Assembly (NCBI GenBank): GCA_037138855.1 | Contig: JBAXHO010000007.1 | Span: forward strand, 1-41,111 | Direction of reading: 5' to 3' | DNA from: JBAXHO01 sp037138855 | GTDB taxonomy: Bacteria > Patescibacteriota > Dojkabacteria > B142 > OLB20 | Length of the DNA stretch: 41,111 nt | Shown: one piece after another, positions 18,537 to 26,506 of the stretch | Position numbering within the stretch: the stretch's first letter is position 1 | How the letters are laid out: the number at the start of each line of letters is the position of its first letter | The notes under the pieces: generated by a model | Databases searched by the model: none | What the model was told of the DNA's origin: nothing | The model's input: only the letters and a program-made list of their open reading frames with translations | Program-made: the position numbers and the translations under genes

Positions 18537-19562
18537 AATATAGCGAGTCGACCGTCCTTTCCCGTCTACTTTTAAAAGTTTTTTCTCCACAAGACCATTT
18601 AAATCGCGAAAACTTGTCATGGGTGAAACATCCATCATTTGTACATAATCTTCACGACGTACAGTAGGAATGGTTTGTAAATATCGCAGAATTTTTAGTT
18701 GTCGTTTATTTAGATCCAAAAATGGTTTTGATACATTTTTTTTCTGAGAATTGAGATTTCTTTTTAAACGGGCACGGCTATCTTGAATATTGAATAGTAA
18801 ATTTTGTAAAAATTGCTCAATAAATGCTGTTTGATTTTCTGAATTATCACGAACTTGATATATCGCTTGAATTAATTGTTCACTAGAAAGATCAAAAATT
18901 CGGGCAAAAGGTAAGAATTTAATATTTTCATAATCAATCTTGGCAAAAAGATATTCTGTTAACGATATAATCGTTAATTTGTTGAGAAAAGCGTATGGAG
19001 CAAGTCGTATCAGACGATATACCAGTGAGCTAAGTTTTATTAACGGATAAATATCGACACTATTTCTATACCAGTCTAATAAAGATAAAATCTCATTTTG
19101 TAGTCGTAATGGTTCTACGCTATTGTCTACAAGGCTTGTCCAATTATCTAAGAATGGGTCACGATCTTCAATAGTAGCACGAAATTTTACATTCCAATTA
19201 TCCTGCCAATCACTTAATAAAATTTTATTAAAATGTAATAACAAATTCAAATCAACTTGAATAAAATTATCGTTTTTAGAACGAATAAATTCATGCAAAT
19301 TACGAAAGTTATTTAATATCGTCCCTCTGGCATCCTCAGTAGAAATTTTATTACCTTGAGCAGCTTTTTGAGCATCTTTTAAACTCAATTCCACTCCAAG
19401 AATATGAGCGACATGAAAAAGGTTTAATGTTTTGGTATTACTAATTACATCGTTTTCATCATTAGCAGAAAGCGCAATTGATGAAATCTCCTGATTGGTT
19501 TTTTCAAACTCAACAATAGAATTTAAAATTTTATTTGAAATTGAAAATATTGGTTGATACAT
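18522..19562 (-). CDS. Fic-fold protein with degenerate active site and C-terminal winged helix
   Basis: The layout is that of a Fic/DOC-family protein: an N-terminal helical part resembling the Fic N-terminal domain, a central helical Fic-like core, and a winged helix-turn-helix at about 280-346 ('LNKRQLKILRYLQ', 'MTSFRDLNGLVEKKLL'). Fic enzymes transfer AMP or related groups using HPFxxGNGR. Here the matching place, around residue 190, reads 'LAPYAFLNKLTIISL', with the histidine, GNGR and the arginine all missing. It is therefore probably not an AMP-transferase. The winged helix suggests a DNA-binding regulator. The Fic assignment rests on overall architecture and is moderately sure. Confidence 0.6.
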   Translation of the reverse strand: MYQPIFSISNKILNSIVEFEKTNQEISSIALSANDENDVISNTKTLNLFHVAHILGVELSLKDAQKAAQGNKISTEDARGTILNNFRNLHEFIRSKNDNFIQVDLNLLLHFNKILLSDWQDNWNVKFRATIEDRDPFLDNWTSLVDNSVEPLRLQNEILSLLDWYRNSVDIYPLIKLSSLVYRLIRLAPYAFLNKLTIISLTEYLFAKIDYENIKFLPFARIFDLSSEQLIQAIYQVRDNSENQTAFIEQFLQNLLFNIQDSRARLKRNLNSQKKNVSKPFLDLNKRQLKILRYLQTIPTVRREDYVQMMDVSPMTSFRDLNGLVEKKLLKVDGKGRSTRYILFNR

Positions 19563-19580
19563 TTTATGTTTTTGAAAAAT

Positions 19581-19653
19581 AGCTGGAGGCGAGAATTGAA
19601 CTCGCGACCCACGGTTTACGATACCGTTGCTCTACCAACTGAGCTATTCCAGC
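19581..19653 (-). tRNA. tRNA-Thr (anticodon CGT)
   Basis: A 72-nt cloverleaf body plus discriminator, without encoded CCA. The acceptor GCTGGAA pairs with CTCCAGC (last pair mismatched), the D stem is GCTC/GAGC, the anticodon stem ACGGT/ACCGT has loop ATCGTAA, and the T stem GCGAG/CTCGC has loop TTCAATT. Anticodon CGT reads ACG. Its 5' end is copied 71 bases further on (see the repeat at 19637-19730). Confidence 0.92.
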
Positions 19654-19730
19654 AAGGAATACGATAAACTTTCTACCCCAGCCAGAGGCTGGTCAGCCTG
19701 TGGCTGAAACTGAGCTATTCCAGCAAGGAA
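19637..19730. repeat. Partial duplication of the tRNA-Thr 5' end flanking two small palindromes
   Basis: A 23-base sequence covering the first 17 bases of tRNA-Thr and its leader (19637-19659) is repeated exactly at 19708-19730. Between the copies lie two short palindromes in tandem, CAGCC-AGA-GGCTG and CAGCC-TGT-GGCTG (about 19680-19707). The layout resembles a small insertion at a tRNA end with a target copy left behind. Confidence 0.65.
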
Positions 19731-19737
19731 AATAGAA

Positions 19738-19840
19738 GAATAGTTAAAAGACATAAGTTAAGAGATAAAAGAAGCAGAAAGATGAAAAAGATTTTAAGTA
19801 GGCTTGCTATTAACTTCTATCTTTTAGCTTTTAACTATTC
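19738..19840. repeat. Heptamer-rich inverted repeat A
   Basis: GAATAGTTAAAAG (19738-19750) is the exact reverse complement of 19828-19840. The space between is filled with degenerate 7-base units such as TTAAGAG, ATAAAAG and AAGATGA. It is one of at least three such elements in the window and has no coding potential. Confidence 0.65.
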
Positions 19841-19879
19841 TCCTTCCCATCTTACAATAATATCATCTGCGTATCAAAT

Positions 19880-20806
19880 TTAATTGGCAATTGATTGGAT
19901 ATAAGCAGGTAATTTTTCTCCGAAAGAGACGCGGATACGTTTGATTTGAAGAGAATCAGTAGCAGGAAAATTCCATTTACCATTTACAGTTGTAACTGCA
20001 TCGAGATAACCAGCTTTTTTAACTGCTTGTATTACAGCTTCATTATAACTCCCACCAGGATAACAAAAATCAGTTACTGATTGACCGGTAATTTGTTCTA
20101 AAGTAGTTTTACTTGTCAAGAGTTCACTTTCTAATTTAACAGTATTTACACTGGTTAAAGCTGGATGTGAAGCTGTATGCGAACCAAAATTAATCAATCC
20201 TGATTGCTTTAATTCCAAAATCTGATCCAATGTTAAATAATTATCTTGACCAATTAAATCAGTTATGACAAATATGGTTGCTTTGCTCTGATATTTTTTA
20301 AGGACTGGAAAAGCGCTAAAGTAAAAATCCCGATAACCATCATCAAAAGTTAAAATGATTGCTTTATCATTACATTCCTGATTGCTGATTTCTCTAAAAA
20401 AGCAAGTAGAATAACCATTTTCAAATAAATATTTAATCTGAATTTCAAAATCTTCAGGAGTAACCACATTATTATCAGTACGATCAGGATGTTCTTGCAG
20501 ATAACCATTATATTCGATGCCAATATGATGATACATTAGTACTGGAACATTTCGGGGTACTGGTGCTTCCAAATGAGTGGCTATAGTTGGTAATGGTTGG
20601 TTTACAAATGTATCATGATGCTCAATAATGGCAGTATGTTCATATACCGGAGTAGGATTTTTAGCTAAGGCATTTCTTTTATTAGCAATAATTATTACCA
20701 AGAGGACATCTAGTAATAATGTTAGGACAAAAAAAATAATTGCTGTTTCTTCAAAGAAGAGCATTATTTTACGAAGCTTCGATCTCGAATTTTGAAAAAA
20801 TAACAC
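19880..20806 (-). CDS. Membrane-anchored polysaccharide deacetylase (NodB domain)
   Basis: The protein has a membrane anchor at about residues 17-41, then a linker and a NodB homology domain of carbohydrate esterase family 4. Motifs are visible in order: 'VPVLMYHHIG' near 89, 'TFDDGYRD' near 155 (catalytic Asp and metal Asp), 'SHTASHP' near 215 (metal histidines) and 'FCYPGGSYN' near 254. These enzymes remove N-acetyl groups from peptidoglycan or exopolysaccharide using a divalent metal. The active site looks complete and faces outside. It lies 21 bases downstream of a small membrane protein gene and is probably co-transcribed with it. Confidence 0.9.
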   Translation of the reverse strand: MLFFQNSRSKLRKIMLFFEETAIIFFVLTLLLDVLLVIIIANKRNALAKNPTPVYEHTAIIEHHDTFVNQPLPTIATHLEAPVPRNVPVLMYHHIGIEYNGYLQEHPDRTDNNVVTPEDFEIQIKYLFENGYSTCFFREISNQECNDKAIILTFDDGYRDFYFSAFPVLKKYQSKATIFVITDLIGQDNYLTLDQILELKQSGLINFGSHTASHPALTSVNTVKLESELLTSKTTLEQITGQSVTDFCYPGGSYNEAVIQAVKKAGYLDAVTTVNGKWNFPATDSLQIKRIRVSFGEKLPAYIQSIAN

Positions 20807-20827
20807 AATTTGAAATTGTAATATGAT

Positions 20828-21271
20828 CTAATATAACGTTTTCAGAGAAATAAAGGTCAAGAAAAAAATCAGAATTAATAAAAATATTATTGTTAATAAA
20901 TAAGTGTGATTTTTACGAAAAAATATTTTAATTGACATTTCTGGTGCTTCTGTAATCAGAATTTGATATTGATCAGCTGTAAATCTTTCAGGAAGCTGTA
21001 TTTTTTGAGAATTAAAAGCTGATAAAGTTTGTGAATAAACTGCTTGCTTATTTTTTAAAATTTTTAAATGATATTGACCCTTAGGAATTACAAAAGCAGG
21101 AATCACAAGCTCCTCATAAGTTCTAGTTAAGCTAATCTGATTATTTTGTGACAGGTTAATACTAAAAGTAGTATAAAACAACAGCCAATAGATTTTTCTT
21201 AATAATAAGATTAAAATTAGTGGTGCAACCCAAAGTAAGAATACTAGCAAAAATATTTTCATTGTTACCAA
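20828..21271 (-). CDS. Small membrane protein (147 aa), unknown function
   Basis: Two hydrophobic ends (about residues 5-33 and 120-145) flank a beta-rich middle of about 85 residues, so the middle may lie outside the cell, in a loop held by both ends. The start could also be the ATG three codons in (21262). It sits between the LysW-like gene and the deacetylase on the same strand, with gaps of 28 and 21 bases. Family not recognised. Confidence 0.65.
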   Translation of the reverse strand: MVTMKIFLLVFLLWVAPLILILLLRKIYWLLFYTTFSINLSQNNQISLTRTYEELVIPAFVIPKGQYHLKILKNKQAVYSQTLSAFNSQKIQLPERFTADQYQILITEAPEMSIKIFFRKNHTYLLTIIFLLILIFFLTFISLKTLY

Positions 21272-21299
21272 TTTTCAAATTACAAATTTCAAATTTCTT

Positions 21300-21497
21300 T
21301 TATTTTTCCTCTTCAATCAATTGCAAAGTAACTTCTCCATTTTCATCCACATCTACTACTTCATATTCGATGCCGCATAATGGACACTCTACATAATCAC
21401 CAATTTTCAGATCTTGATCCAATGTAACTTCATTTTTACATTCAAGACAAACATATTTTTTATCCTGAGTTTTGACTTGTTCAACTTGCTGATTCAT
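21300..21497 (-). CDS. LysW-like acidic zinc-ribbon protein (65 aa)
   Basis: The sequence has C17-x2-C20 and C38-P-x-C41, with 'IGDYVECPLCGIEYEVVDVD' in between and after. This is the fold of LysW, the carrier protein on which lysine or arginine precursors are built while attached to its C-terminal glutamate. The usual EDWGE tail is missing: the chain ends in 'LIEEEK', so the known attachment residue is not terminal. It could be a divergent carrier or just an acidic zinc ribbon. A 50-base gap separates it from the divergent PLP-enzyme cluster, which includes an ATP-grasp ligase, the enzyme class that loads LysW. Confidence 0.7.
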   Translation of the reverse strand: MNQQVEQVKTQDKKYVCLECKNEVTLDQDLKIGDYVECPLCGIEYEVVDVDENGEVTLQLIEEEK

Positions 21498-21547
21498 AAA
21501 TTTTCATTTAATATTTAATAACTTAATTATACATTATATTTCTATTC

Positions 21548-22447
21548 TTGGAAGATTTCTGGAATTTTTTTTCAAATGATTGGCCAATTCAGCTTACACA
21601 AGGTGAAGGCCACACCAGTTTGACAAAATTTAATCTCAATAAACAAATAATCTATCTCAAAAATGAAACAGAAAATCCCAATGGTTCCTTTAAAGATCGT
21701 AGTCTTGCCTATCAACTTTCATATTATCTCAATCAAAAAATCAATCAATTTGTAATTTCTTCATCAGGCAATGCAGCAATTAGTGCAGCTTCATATCTTA
21801 GTAATCAAAATGCTGATTTACATATTTTTGTAGCCAATACAATTGATTTGATAAAATTACATAAACTGGAAAAATTTTCTAGTAATAAAATCGTGATCCA
21901 TCAAACTGCACAACCAAAATCAAATGCGATTAAATTTGCTAAAGCTAATAACTGCCAAAATCTTCGTGGTTCTCAAGATGATCAAGCTATACCAGGCTTT
22001 AAAACAATTGCTTTAGAATTGCTCCAACAACTTCCGGAAATTGATGCTATTTTTATCCCTTGCAGTAGTGGAACTAGTACTATTGCCATCCATCAGGCAT
22101 TTACAGAACATAAGAAAAAAATAGCGATCCATATTGCTCAAACAACCAAAATTAATTCCATTGCCAAATATTTTGATAAAAATTTCATTCCAAGTTCTAC
22201 TAATCTGGCTAATGCAATTTCTGATCGGATTGCTCTTCGTCAAAACGCTGTTACACAAGCAATTATTTCCAGTAAAGGTTTTGGCTGGGTGATTTCCGAT
22301 CAAGAACTTTTCAATGCAGAAACTGTGGCGGCTGAATTTCTTGGTGAAAATTATTCATATAATTCTTTACTGAGTTTGGCAGCATTTATAAAAAGTCAGA
22401 CGTATTTTACTTACAAATTTCCGGTTTTATTATTTAGTGGCCTATGA
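21548..22447 (+). CDS. Threonine synthase-like PLP-dependent enzyme (299 aa)
   Basis: A fold type II pyridoxal-phosphate enzyme. The lysine that binds the cofactor is K49 in 'NPNGSFKDRSLAYQL', and 'SSSGNAAISAASYL' supplies the phosphate/substrate loop. The best match is to threonine synthase, which turns phosphohomoserine into threonine, but at 299 residues it lacks the N-terminal extension of that enzyme, so the substrate is uncertain. The start is TTG at 21548; no better one fits the family N-terminus 'WPIQLTQGEGHTSLTK'. It ends in TGA overlapping the next ATG by four bases. Confidence 0.8.
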   Translation: MEDFWNFFSNDWPIQLTQGEGHTSLTKFNLNKQIIYLKNETENPNGSFKDRSLAYQLSYYLNQKINQFVISSSGNAAISAASYLSNQNADLHIFVANTIDLIKLHKLEKFSSNKIVIHQTAQPKSNAIKFAKANNCQNLRGSQDDQAIPGFKTIALELLQQLPEIDAIFIPCSSGTSTIAIHQAFTEHKKKIAIHIAQTTKINSIAKYFDKNFIPSSTNLANAISDRIALRQNAVTQAIISSKGFGWVISDQELFNAETVAAEFLGENYSYNSLLSLAAFIKSQTYFTYKFPVLLFSGL

Positions 22448-22956
22448 TCAATTTAATTTTCTTCTCAGCAGTTTTTGTCATTTATTTGATTTTTGGCTTT
22501 TACTGGTTATATGCCATGAAAGCAGGTGCTCCATATTATCCATCCAGTAAAAAAGCAATCAAAGAACTTTCAGCTTTTATTAATCAAAAGAAATTACGTA
22601 ATGGTGTAGAACTGGGATCCGGTGATGGCAGAATCTCGCTAGCTATTACCAAAATTCCTGATGTCAAAATGTTGTCAATTGAAATTAACCCGATGTTAAC
22701 GATAATCCATCGTTTTTTCAAGTTAATATTACGTCGTAAACAGAACCTGATTGTCAATACTAACTTTTTTAAATTAAACTATTCCCAATTTGATTTTGCT
22801 ATCATGTATCTCTACCCTGGAACTATGAAGAAGCTAGAAGATAAACTATTTCAAGAAATGAAATCTGGCTCATATTTAATTTCTAATACTTTCAAATTTT
22901 ATCAACATCAACCAATTCAAACACTCAACAATAAAATTTTTATCTATCAGGTGTAA
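22444..22956 (+). CDS. Membrane-anchored class I methyltransferase (170 aa)
   Basis: The protein has an N-terminal hydrophobic helix (about residues 3-25) and then a Rossmann methyltransferase core. The SAM-binding motif is 'GVELGSGDGRISLAI' near residue 54 and the acidic residue after strand 2 is in 'LSIEINP' near 78. The helix and short core resemble the small membrane-bound methyltransferases common in CPR and archaeal genomes; the substrate is unknown. Its ATG overlaps the TGA of the PLP-enzyme gene (ATGA), so the two are translationally coupled, and an ATP-grasp gene follows 42 bases on. Confidence 0.8.
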   Translation: MINLIFFSAVFVIYLIFGFYWLYAMKAGAPYYPSSKKAIKELSAFINQKKLRNGVELGSGDGRISLAITKIPDVKMLSIEINPMLTIIHRFFKLILRRKQNLIVNTNFFKLNYSQFDFAIMYLYPGTMKKLEDKLFQEMKSGSYLISNTFKFYQHQPIQTLNNKIFIYQV

Positions 22957-22998
22957 TTTATTGAATAATAAACGTTAACTTTGTTTTAAGACAACTTT

Positions 22999-24372
22999 AT
23001 GAATGATACTCAGGAAAAAGTAATTGATCAAATCAATGCATTTCTCAAAGATAAAGCAATTTATTATCTAGCTAATGATCCGGAACGAGCCCTGAGTCTA
23101 GAAGATTTGATTAGTAATTTTCATATTGTCCATTTAGAACAATCTCAATACTTAGAAACTTTTGCTGCCCATCATTTAAAATATTTTTGTCTGGAAAAAC
23201 AATTAAAATCATCCAGCTTTCCTCATCATAGCGCCTATCAAATAATCAAAAATCCATTATTCCAGGATTATTTTCAAAAAACTAAAAAATCGCAAAATTT
23301 TATCCAAACTTTTAAGATTTCTGCTGCCTTTACTAAGGAAGGAGAAAAGCTTGGTGCAATTTCTTTAAATACTACTGCTCTACTCAACCGTACATTTGAA
23401 AATAAATTACCACAATATCAGATCCTCAAAGACTTACCGGTGACATTACCCAAAACTAATATTACCAAACTTAATACAGCTGAATTTTCGAAGCTAAAAG
23501 CTGAACTCGGACTACCTTTAGTTGTTCAGTTTAATCGTGGTCACACTGGCGAAGGTACCAAAATTGTTGAAACTGAAGAGCAATTTCAGGAATTAAAAAA
23601 TCAATTTCAGGAACGTGAAGTAAAAATCAGTGAATTTATCAATGGTTTACCATATACTTTAAATGCAGTTGTCGGGAAAAAAGCGACTTATTTAAGCGGT
23701 TTATCTTATCAATTAACCGGGATTCCTGAATTGACACCCAATCCAAGTGGTACTGTCGGCAATGACTGGGGTTACCGGGAAGGGATAGATCAAAAAGTTT
23801 TAACAAATATTGTTAAGCAACTGACAATTATTGGGCAAAAAATGCGAGAGCAAGGTTATCTTGGGCTTTTTGGTATAGATTTAATTATCAAAGATAAACA
23901 GGTCTACATAATTGAAATCAATGCCCGTCAACCAGCTTCTGTACCAATGTTTAGTAAGATTCAATTGAAAAATCAGGATATTCCCTTGGCTTTAATTCAT
24001 CTTTTGGAATTTTTTCAGCTTGATTATCAATTAGATGAGAAACTTTATAATGAACGTAATTTGCAGCCGGTAAAATTTAGTCAAATTTTTCAACGCATGC
24101 CAAAGGCAGGAATTATAAATCAGCAATTTAAACAAGGTATTTACCAGAATGATTCTGGTACAAATTTAACCTGGCAAAGCAATGAATATGATTCCACTCG
24201 CTGTCAAAGTAATGAATTAGTAATTTTAGCACCAATTCAAGGTAAGCATCTTCAAACTGGTGCTGAGTTAGCCAGAATTCAGATACCAAAAAGCATTACC
24301 GTATCGCATAATCAAATTGATCACAAAATCATTGCAATTCATCAAAATATTCGTAATTTAAGTTTTAATTAA
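22999..24372 (+). CDS. ATP-grasp carboxylate-amine ligase (457 aa)
   Basis: ATP-grasp enzymes activate a carboxylate with ATP and join it to an amine or thiol. An N-terminal region of about 130 residues precedes the ATP-grasp core: 'LPLVVQFNRGHTGEGTKIV' (nucleotide-binding strand and glycine loop, about 172-192), 'KISEFINGLPYTLNAVV' near 213, and the metal-binding 'YIIEINARQPASVPMF' with E306, N308 and R310. A further 130 residues follow. The acceptor cannot be told from sequence. The setting (PLP enzyme, methyltransferase, NlpC/P60-like protein, divergent LysW-like ribbon) suggests amino-acid or peptide ligation. Confidence 0.85.
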   Translation: MNDTQEKVIDQINAFLKDKAIYYLANDPERALSLEDLISNFHIVHLEQSQYLETFAAHHLKYFCLEKQLKSSSFPHHSAYQIIKNPLFQDYFQKTKKSQNFIQTFKISAAFTKEGEKLGAISLNTTALLNRTFENKLPQYQILKDLPVTLPKTNITKLNTAEFSKLKAELGLPLVVQFNRGHTGEGTKIVETEEQFQELKNQFQEREVKISEFINGLPYTLNAVVGKKATYLSGLSYQLTGIPELTPNPSGTVGNDWGYREGIDQKVLTNIVKQLTIIGQKMREQGYLGLFGIDLIIKDKQVYIIEINARQPASVPMFSKIQLKNQDIPLALIHLLEFFQLDYQLDEKLYNERNLQPVKFSQIFQRMPKAGIINQQFKQGIYQNDSGTNLTWQSNEYDSTRCQSNELVILAPIQGKHLQTGAELARIQIPKSITVSHNQIDHKIIAIHQNIRNLSFN

Positions 24373-24374
24373 TT

Positions 24375-25151
24375 ATGCAAACTACAATTGCTGTTTCAGC
24401 TGGCGCCCAAAAAGTTATCAACGAATTTCAGGAATTACATTTTTATGAAAAAAAAGTACTCTGCCCCTACTTCATGAATATTCGTAAACAACGTGGCGGT
24501 CTTCGTGTCCTTGTCGGCAAAGGTGATCCAGGAGAAATTGTCCGGGAAGTCATTGTATGGGCCAAAGTAAAGCATTTTGATCTCCAAAAAGCTAATCCTG
24601 ATCAAATCCGTATTTTTATGATTAATCAAAATATTGGCATTGACTGTTCCGGATTTATCACTCATGTCATCAATTACTGGCTACATGAACAGGGAGATAA
24701 GCCACTGATCAAATCATTAGTTTTTAAAAATAATGATCCCATTAGTCGTCTCAAAAGATTGCTCCGTCCGGTAGAAAACATTGGTGCCAATTTAATCACA
24801 GCTGAAGATAATTGTGAGAAAATCGAACAAGTAAAAGATATTGCCCCTGGTGATCTGATCCGTCTCAAAGGTCGCCTAAAGAATTCCCATCATGTCATGC
24901 TAGTTTTCAGCGTCACCAAAGAAAATGAGCTAGTGAAAGAATTTCAACTCGTCGAATCCACCAAAGACTATGGCAAAGGTAACGGCATCCGTTTCAGTAA
25001 AGTAATTATCACTGATCAAAATCTAGGTCTAAAAGAGCAAACCTGGACCGATATCGATCCAGAAACTCAGCGTAACTGGACTTATGAAAATCTGCTGAAA
25101 GAATATGAGGATAATGGGATTAGGAGATTGAAACGGGTGAAGTTGAAATGA
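24375..25151 (+). CDS. NlpC/P60-like protein (258 aa)
   Basis: The sequence has the papain-like NlpC/P60 signatures: 'NIGIDCSGFITHVINYW' with the nucleophile Cys near residue 90, 'IAPGDLIRLKG' near 156, and 'SHHVMLVFSV' with the histidine near 172. Such enzymes hydrolyse or transfer gamma-glutamyl and peptidoglycan peptide bonds. Unlike wall-acting members it has no signal peptide, so it should act in the cytoplasm, perhaps on the product of the ATP-grasp ligase two bases upstream. Its TGA overlaps the next start (ATGA). The family assignment is by motif and is fairly sure. Confidence 0.75.
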   Translation: MQTTIAVSAGAQKVINEFQELHFYEKKVLCPYFMNIRKQRGGLRVLVGKGDPGEIVREVIVWAKVKHFDLQKANPDQIRIFMINQNIGIDCSGFITHVINYWLHEQGDKPLIKSLVFKNNDPISRLKRLLRPVENIGANLITAEDNCEKIEQVKDIAPGDLIRLKGRLKNSHHVMLVFSVTKENELVKEFQLVESTKDYGKGNGIRFSKVIITDQNLGLKEQTWTDIDPETQRNWTYENLLKEYEDNGIRRLKRVKLK

Positions 25152-25333
25152 AAGGGGTGTTTATTGCCAATGTAACTAGTGGTGATGTGTCATTTTCGTT
25201 TTTTAATTCAACTACACTTTCTCCAGAAAAAATATTCTTATTAGATAAAGATTTTGAAGATACAAAGAAAGCTGTAAAACGTGGTGAAATTCAAGTACAT
25301 GAGAATACAGATGATGCAATCAAGCATCTATAA
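25148..25333 (+). CDS. Small protein (61 aa) at the end of the PLP/ATP-grasp cluster
   Basis: A 61-residue frame begins with the ATG of an ATGA overlap and ends in TAA at 25333. It contains a beta-rich N-terminus and an acidic-basic C-terminal half ('DFEDTKKAVKRGEIQVHEN'). No motif is recognised. The tight overlap is the main reason to accept it. It could be a substrate peptide or a small structural partner. Confidence 0.5.
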   Translation: MKGVFIANVTSGDVSFSFFNSTTLSPEKIFLLDKDFEDTKKAVKRGEIQVHENTDDAIKHL

Positions 25334-25447
25334 ACGTTATGAGAATAGTTTTTTCCAAGCAGTTTGTCAAACATTATCAGAAAAGAATAAAACATATTCC
25401 TTGATATTGGTACTCATAATCAAGTTTATTGATCTAGAATTGAATTC

Positions 25448-26002
25448 TCAAATTCTTTTTAATTTACTAAAAATCCCCTTCCCCTCCATTTTGAACAATC
25501 CATAACTCACCACATAAATCAAAGGTACCAGAAACAAATTTCCGGATAATTGGGGGCGGAGGAATGGCAAGGCGTTGAGGTAACTTTGCATTAGGCCTGA
25601 AAGATTTTTCGTATAGAGATCAGTTAACAAAACTACGCCAAAATTTGTCCAGAGGAAGAAAATGGCTGTACCGAGGATACCGGCGAGGCTTGATGTGAGT
25701 AAACCCTGGAAAAATTTATTTTCAGAAAAGTGAATTTTTTTTAGTAAATGTGTCAATAAAATGGTGAAAAGAAAAGCGCTCCAAGTGAAAAGGAAGATAC
25801 TAGTATTACCGATAATTAAGTCAGAAATGAACATGATGCTAAATAACATCAATAACTGCTGTTTGAAATTTTTCAAAAAGATCACAGAAACAATACTAAG
25901 CGCTGTGACAAATTCCAAATTGGGAGCAAGGTGCCAGACTGTGCGGGTTAGTACACCGAGGATAATTGCGGAAATGATAAAAAGAATATTAGTATTTTTC
26001 AT
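25448..26002 (-). CDS. ECF-type substrate-binding membrane protein, probable cobalamin S component
   Basis: About five to six hydrophobic helices in 184 residues when started at the ATG at 26002. A longer frame begins at 26065 but would overlap the upstream gene by 44 bases. The pattern 'LGVLTRTVWHLAPNLEFVTALSIVSVIF' followed by 'LFSIMFISDLIIG' matches the DUF6580-type family of putative ECF transporter S components as I know it. S components bind a vitamin and hand it to the shared EcfT/EcfA machinery, encoded elsewhere. Placement behind a cobalamin-type riboswitch and a DUF4430-like protein points to B12 or a related corrinoid. Substrate is inferred. Confidence 0.65.
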   Translation of the reverse strand: MKNTNILFIISAIILGVLTRTVWHLAPNLEFVTALSIVSVIFLKNFKQQLLMLFSIMFISDLIIGNTSIFLFTWSAFLFTILLTHLLKKIHFSENKFFQGLLTSSLAGILGTAIFFLWTNFGVVLLTDLYTKNLSGLMQSYLNALPFLRPQLSGNLFLVPLIYVVSYGLFKMEGKGIFSKLKRI

Positions 26003-26021
26003 GATTGATAATTTTAATAAA

Positions 26022-26465
26022 TTAATTATTTTGCACTTTTTCAACAAGAAATTCAATTTTGTCACCGCCCTGAGGAGTAATGTCAGTCACACCAACTTGG
26101 GCATCTTCACCATTAATTTTGATTTTCCAGAAACTATCTTTAATATCTGGCATGAAATCCTTGATGCTGGCATTAATGTTGGTAATAAACTTACCATAAT
26201 CAGATTCCTGATATTCCAGGGTGATTAATTTCTGATTCTGAAGATCAAGCATGTCAGCAAAAAGACTTTGACCGGTTGCTTGTACTGAAAACTCTTTACT
26301 ATCAATGCCATCATTAATGGTTAATGAATAAGTACCACTGACTGAGGCTGATTTATTGAGACTATCTTCTTTTTTATTACCAAGTAGATAGACTGACGTT
26401 AAAATTAAGGCTGCTACGAAAAAAACTACGATTGGGGCGAGAAACTTGAGATACTTTTTCATCAC
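26022..26465 (-). CDS. Membrane-anchored DUF4430-like (transcobalamin-type) protein (147 aa)
   Basis: An N-terminal anchor (about residues 8-29) precedes a small beta-rich domain. The C-terminal part 'FWKIKINGEDAQVGVTDITPQGGDKIEFLVE' (residues about 111-142, quoted in part: 'WKIKINGEDAQVG') follows the DUF4430 pattern, a fold related to the C-terminal domain of transcobalamin/intrinsic factor. It lacks a lipobox cysteine, so anchoring is by the helix. It is the first gene after the riboswitch and terminator at 26477-26611, and the S-component gene starts 20 bases after it. A role in catching cobalamin outside the membrane is likely but inferred. Confidence 0.7.
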   Translation of the reverse strand: MMKKYLKFLAPIVVFFVAALILTSVYLLGNKKEDSLNKSASVSGTYSLTINDGIDSKEFSVQATGQSLFADMLDLQNQKLITLEYQESDYGKFITNINASIKDFMPDIKDSFWKIKINGEDAQVGVTDITPQGGDKIEFLVEKVQNN

Positions 26466-26476
26466 GAAGTATGCTA

Positions 26477-26506
26477 GATAAAATAAAACTCCCGTTTCCG
26501 AGAGTT
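26477..26506 (-). terminator. Intrinsic terminator, expression platform of the riboswitch
   Basis: On the minus strand an 8-bp stem AACTCTCG/CGGGAGTT closed by a GAAA loop (26487-26506) is followed by TTTTATTTT. It lies between the aptamer-like sequence and the ATG at 26465, where a transcription-attenuating switch would be expected. Confidence 0.75.

Noticed and set aside
25281..25505. A 74-codon plus-strand frame after the NlpC/P60-like gene
   Set aside because: It overlaps the 61-residue frame that has the ATGA coupling and runs into the convergent membrane protein gene.
26022..26065. Start of the S-component gene at 26065
   Set aside because: It would overlap the DUF4430-like gene by 44 bases and add a polar, lysine-rich stretch before the first helix. 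The ATG at 26002 is better.
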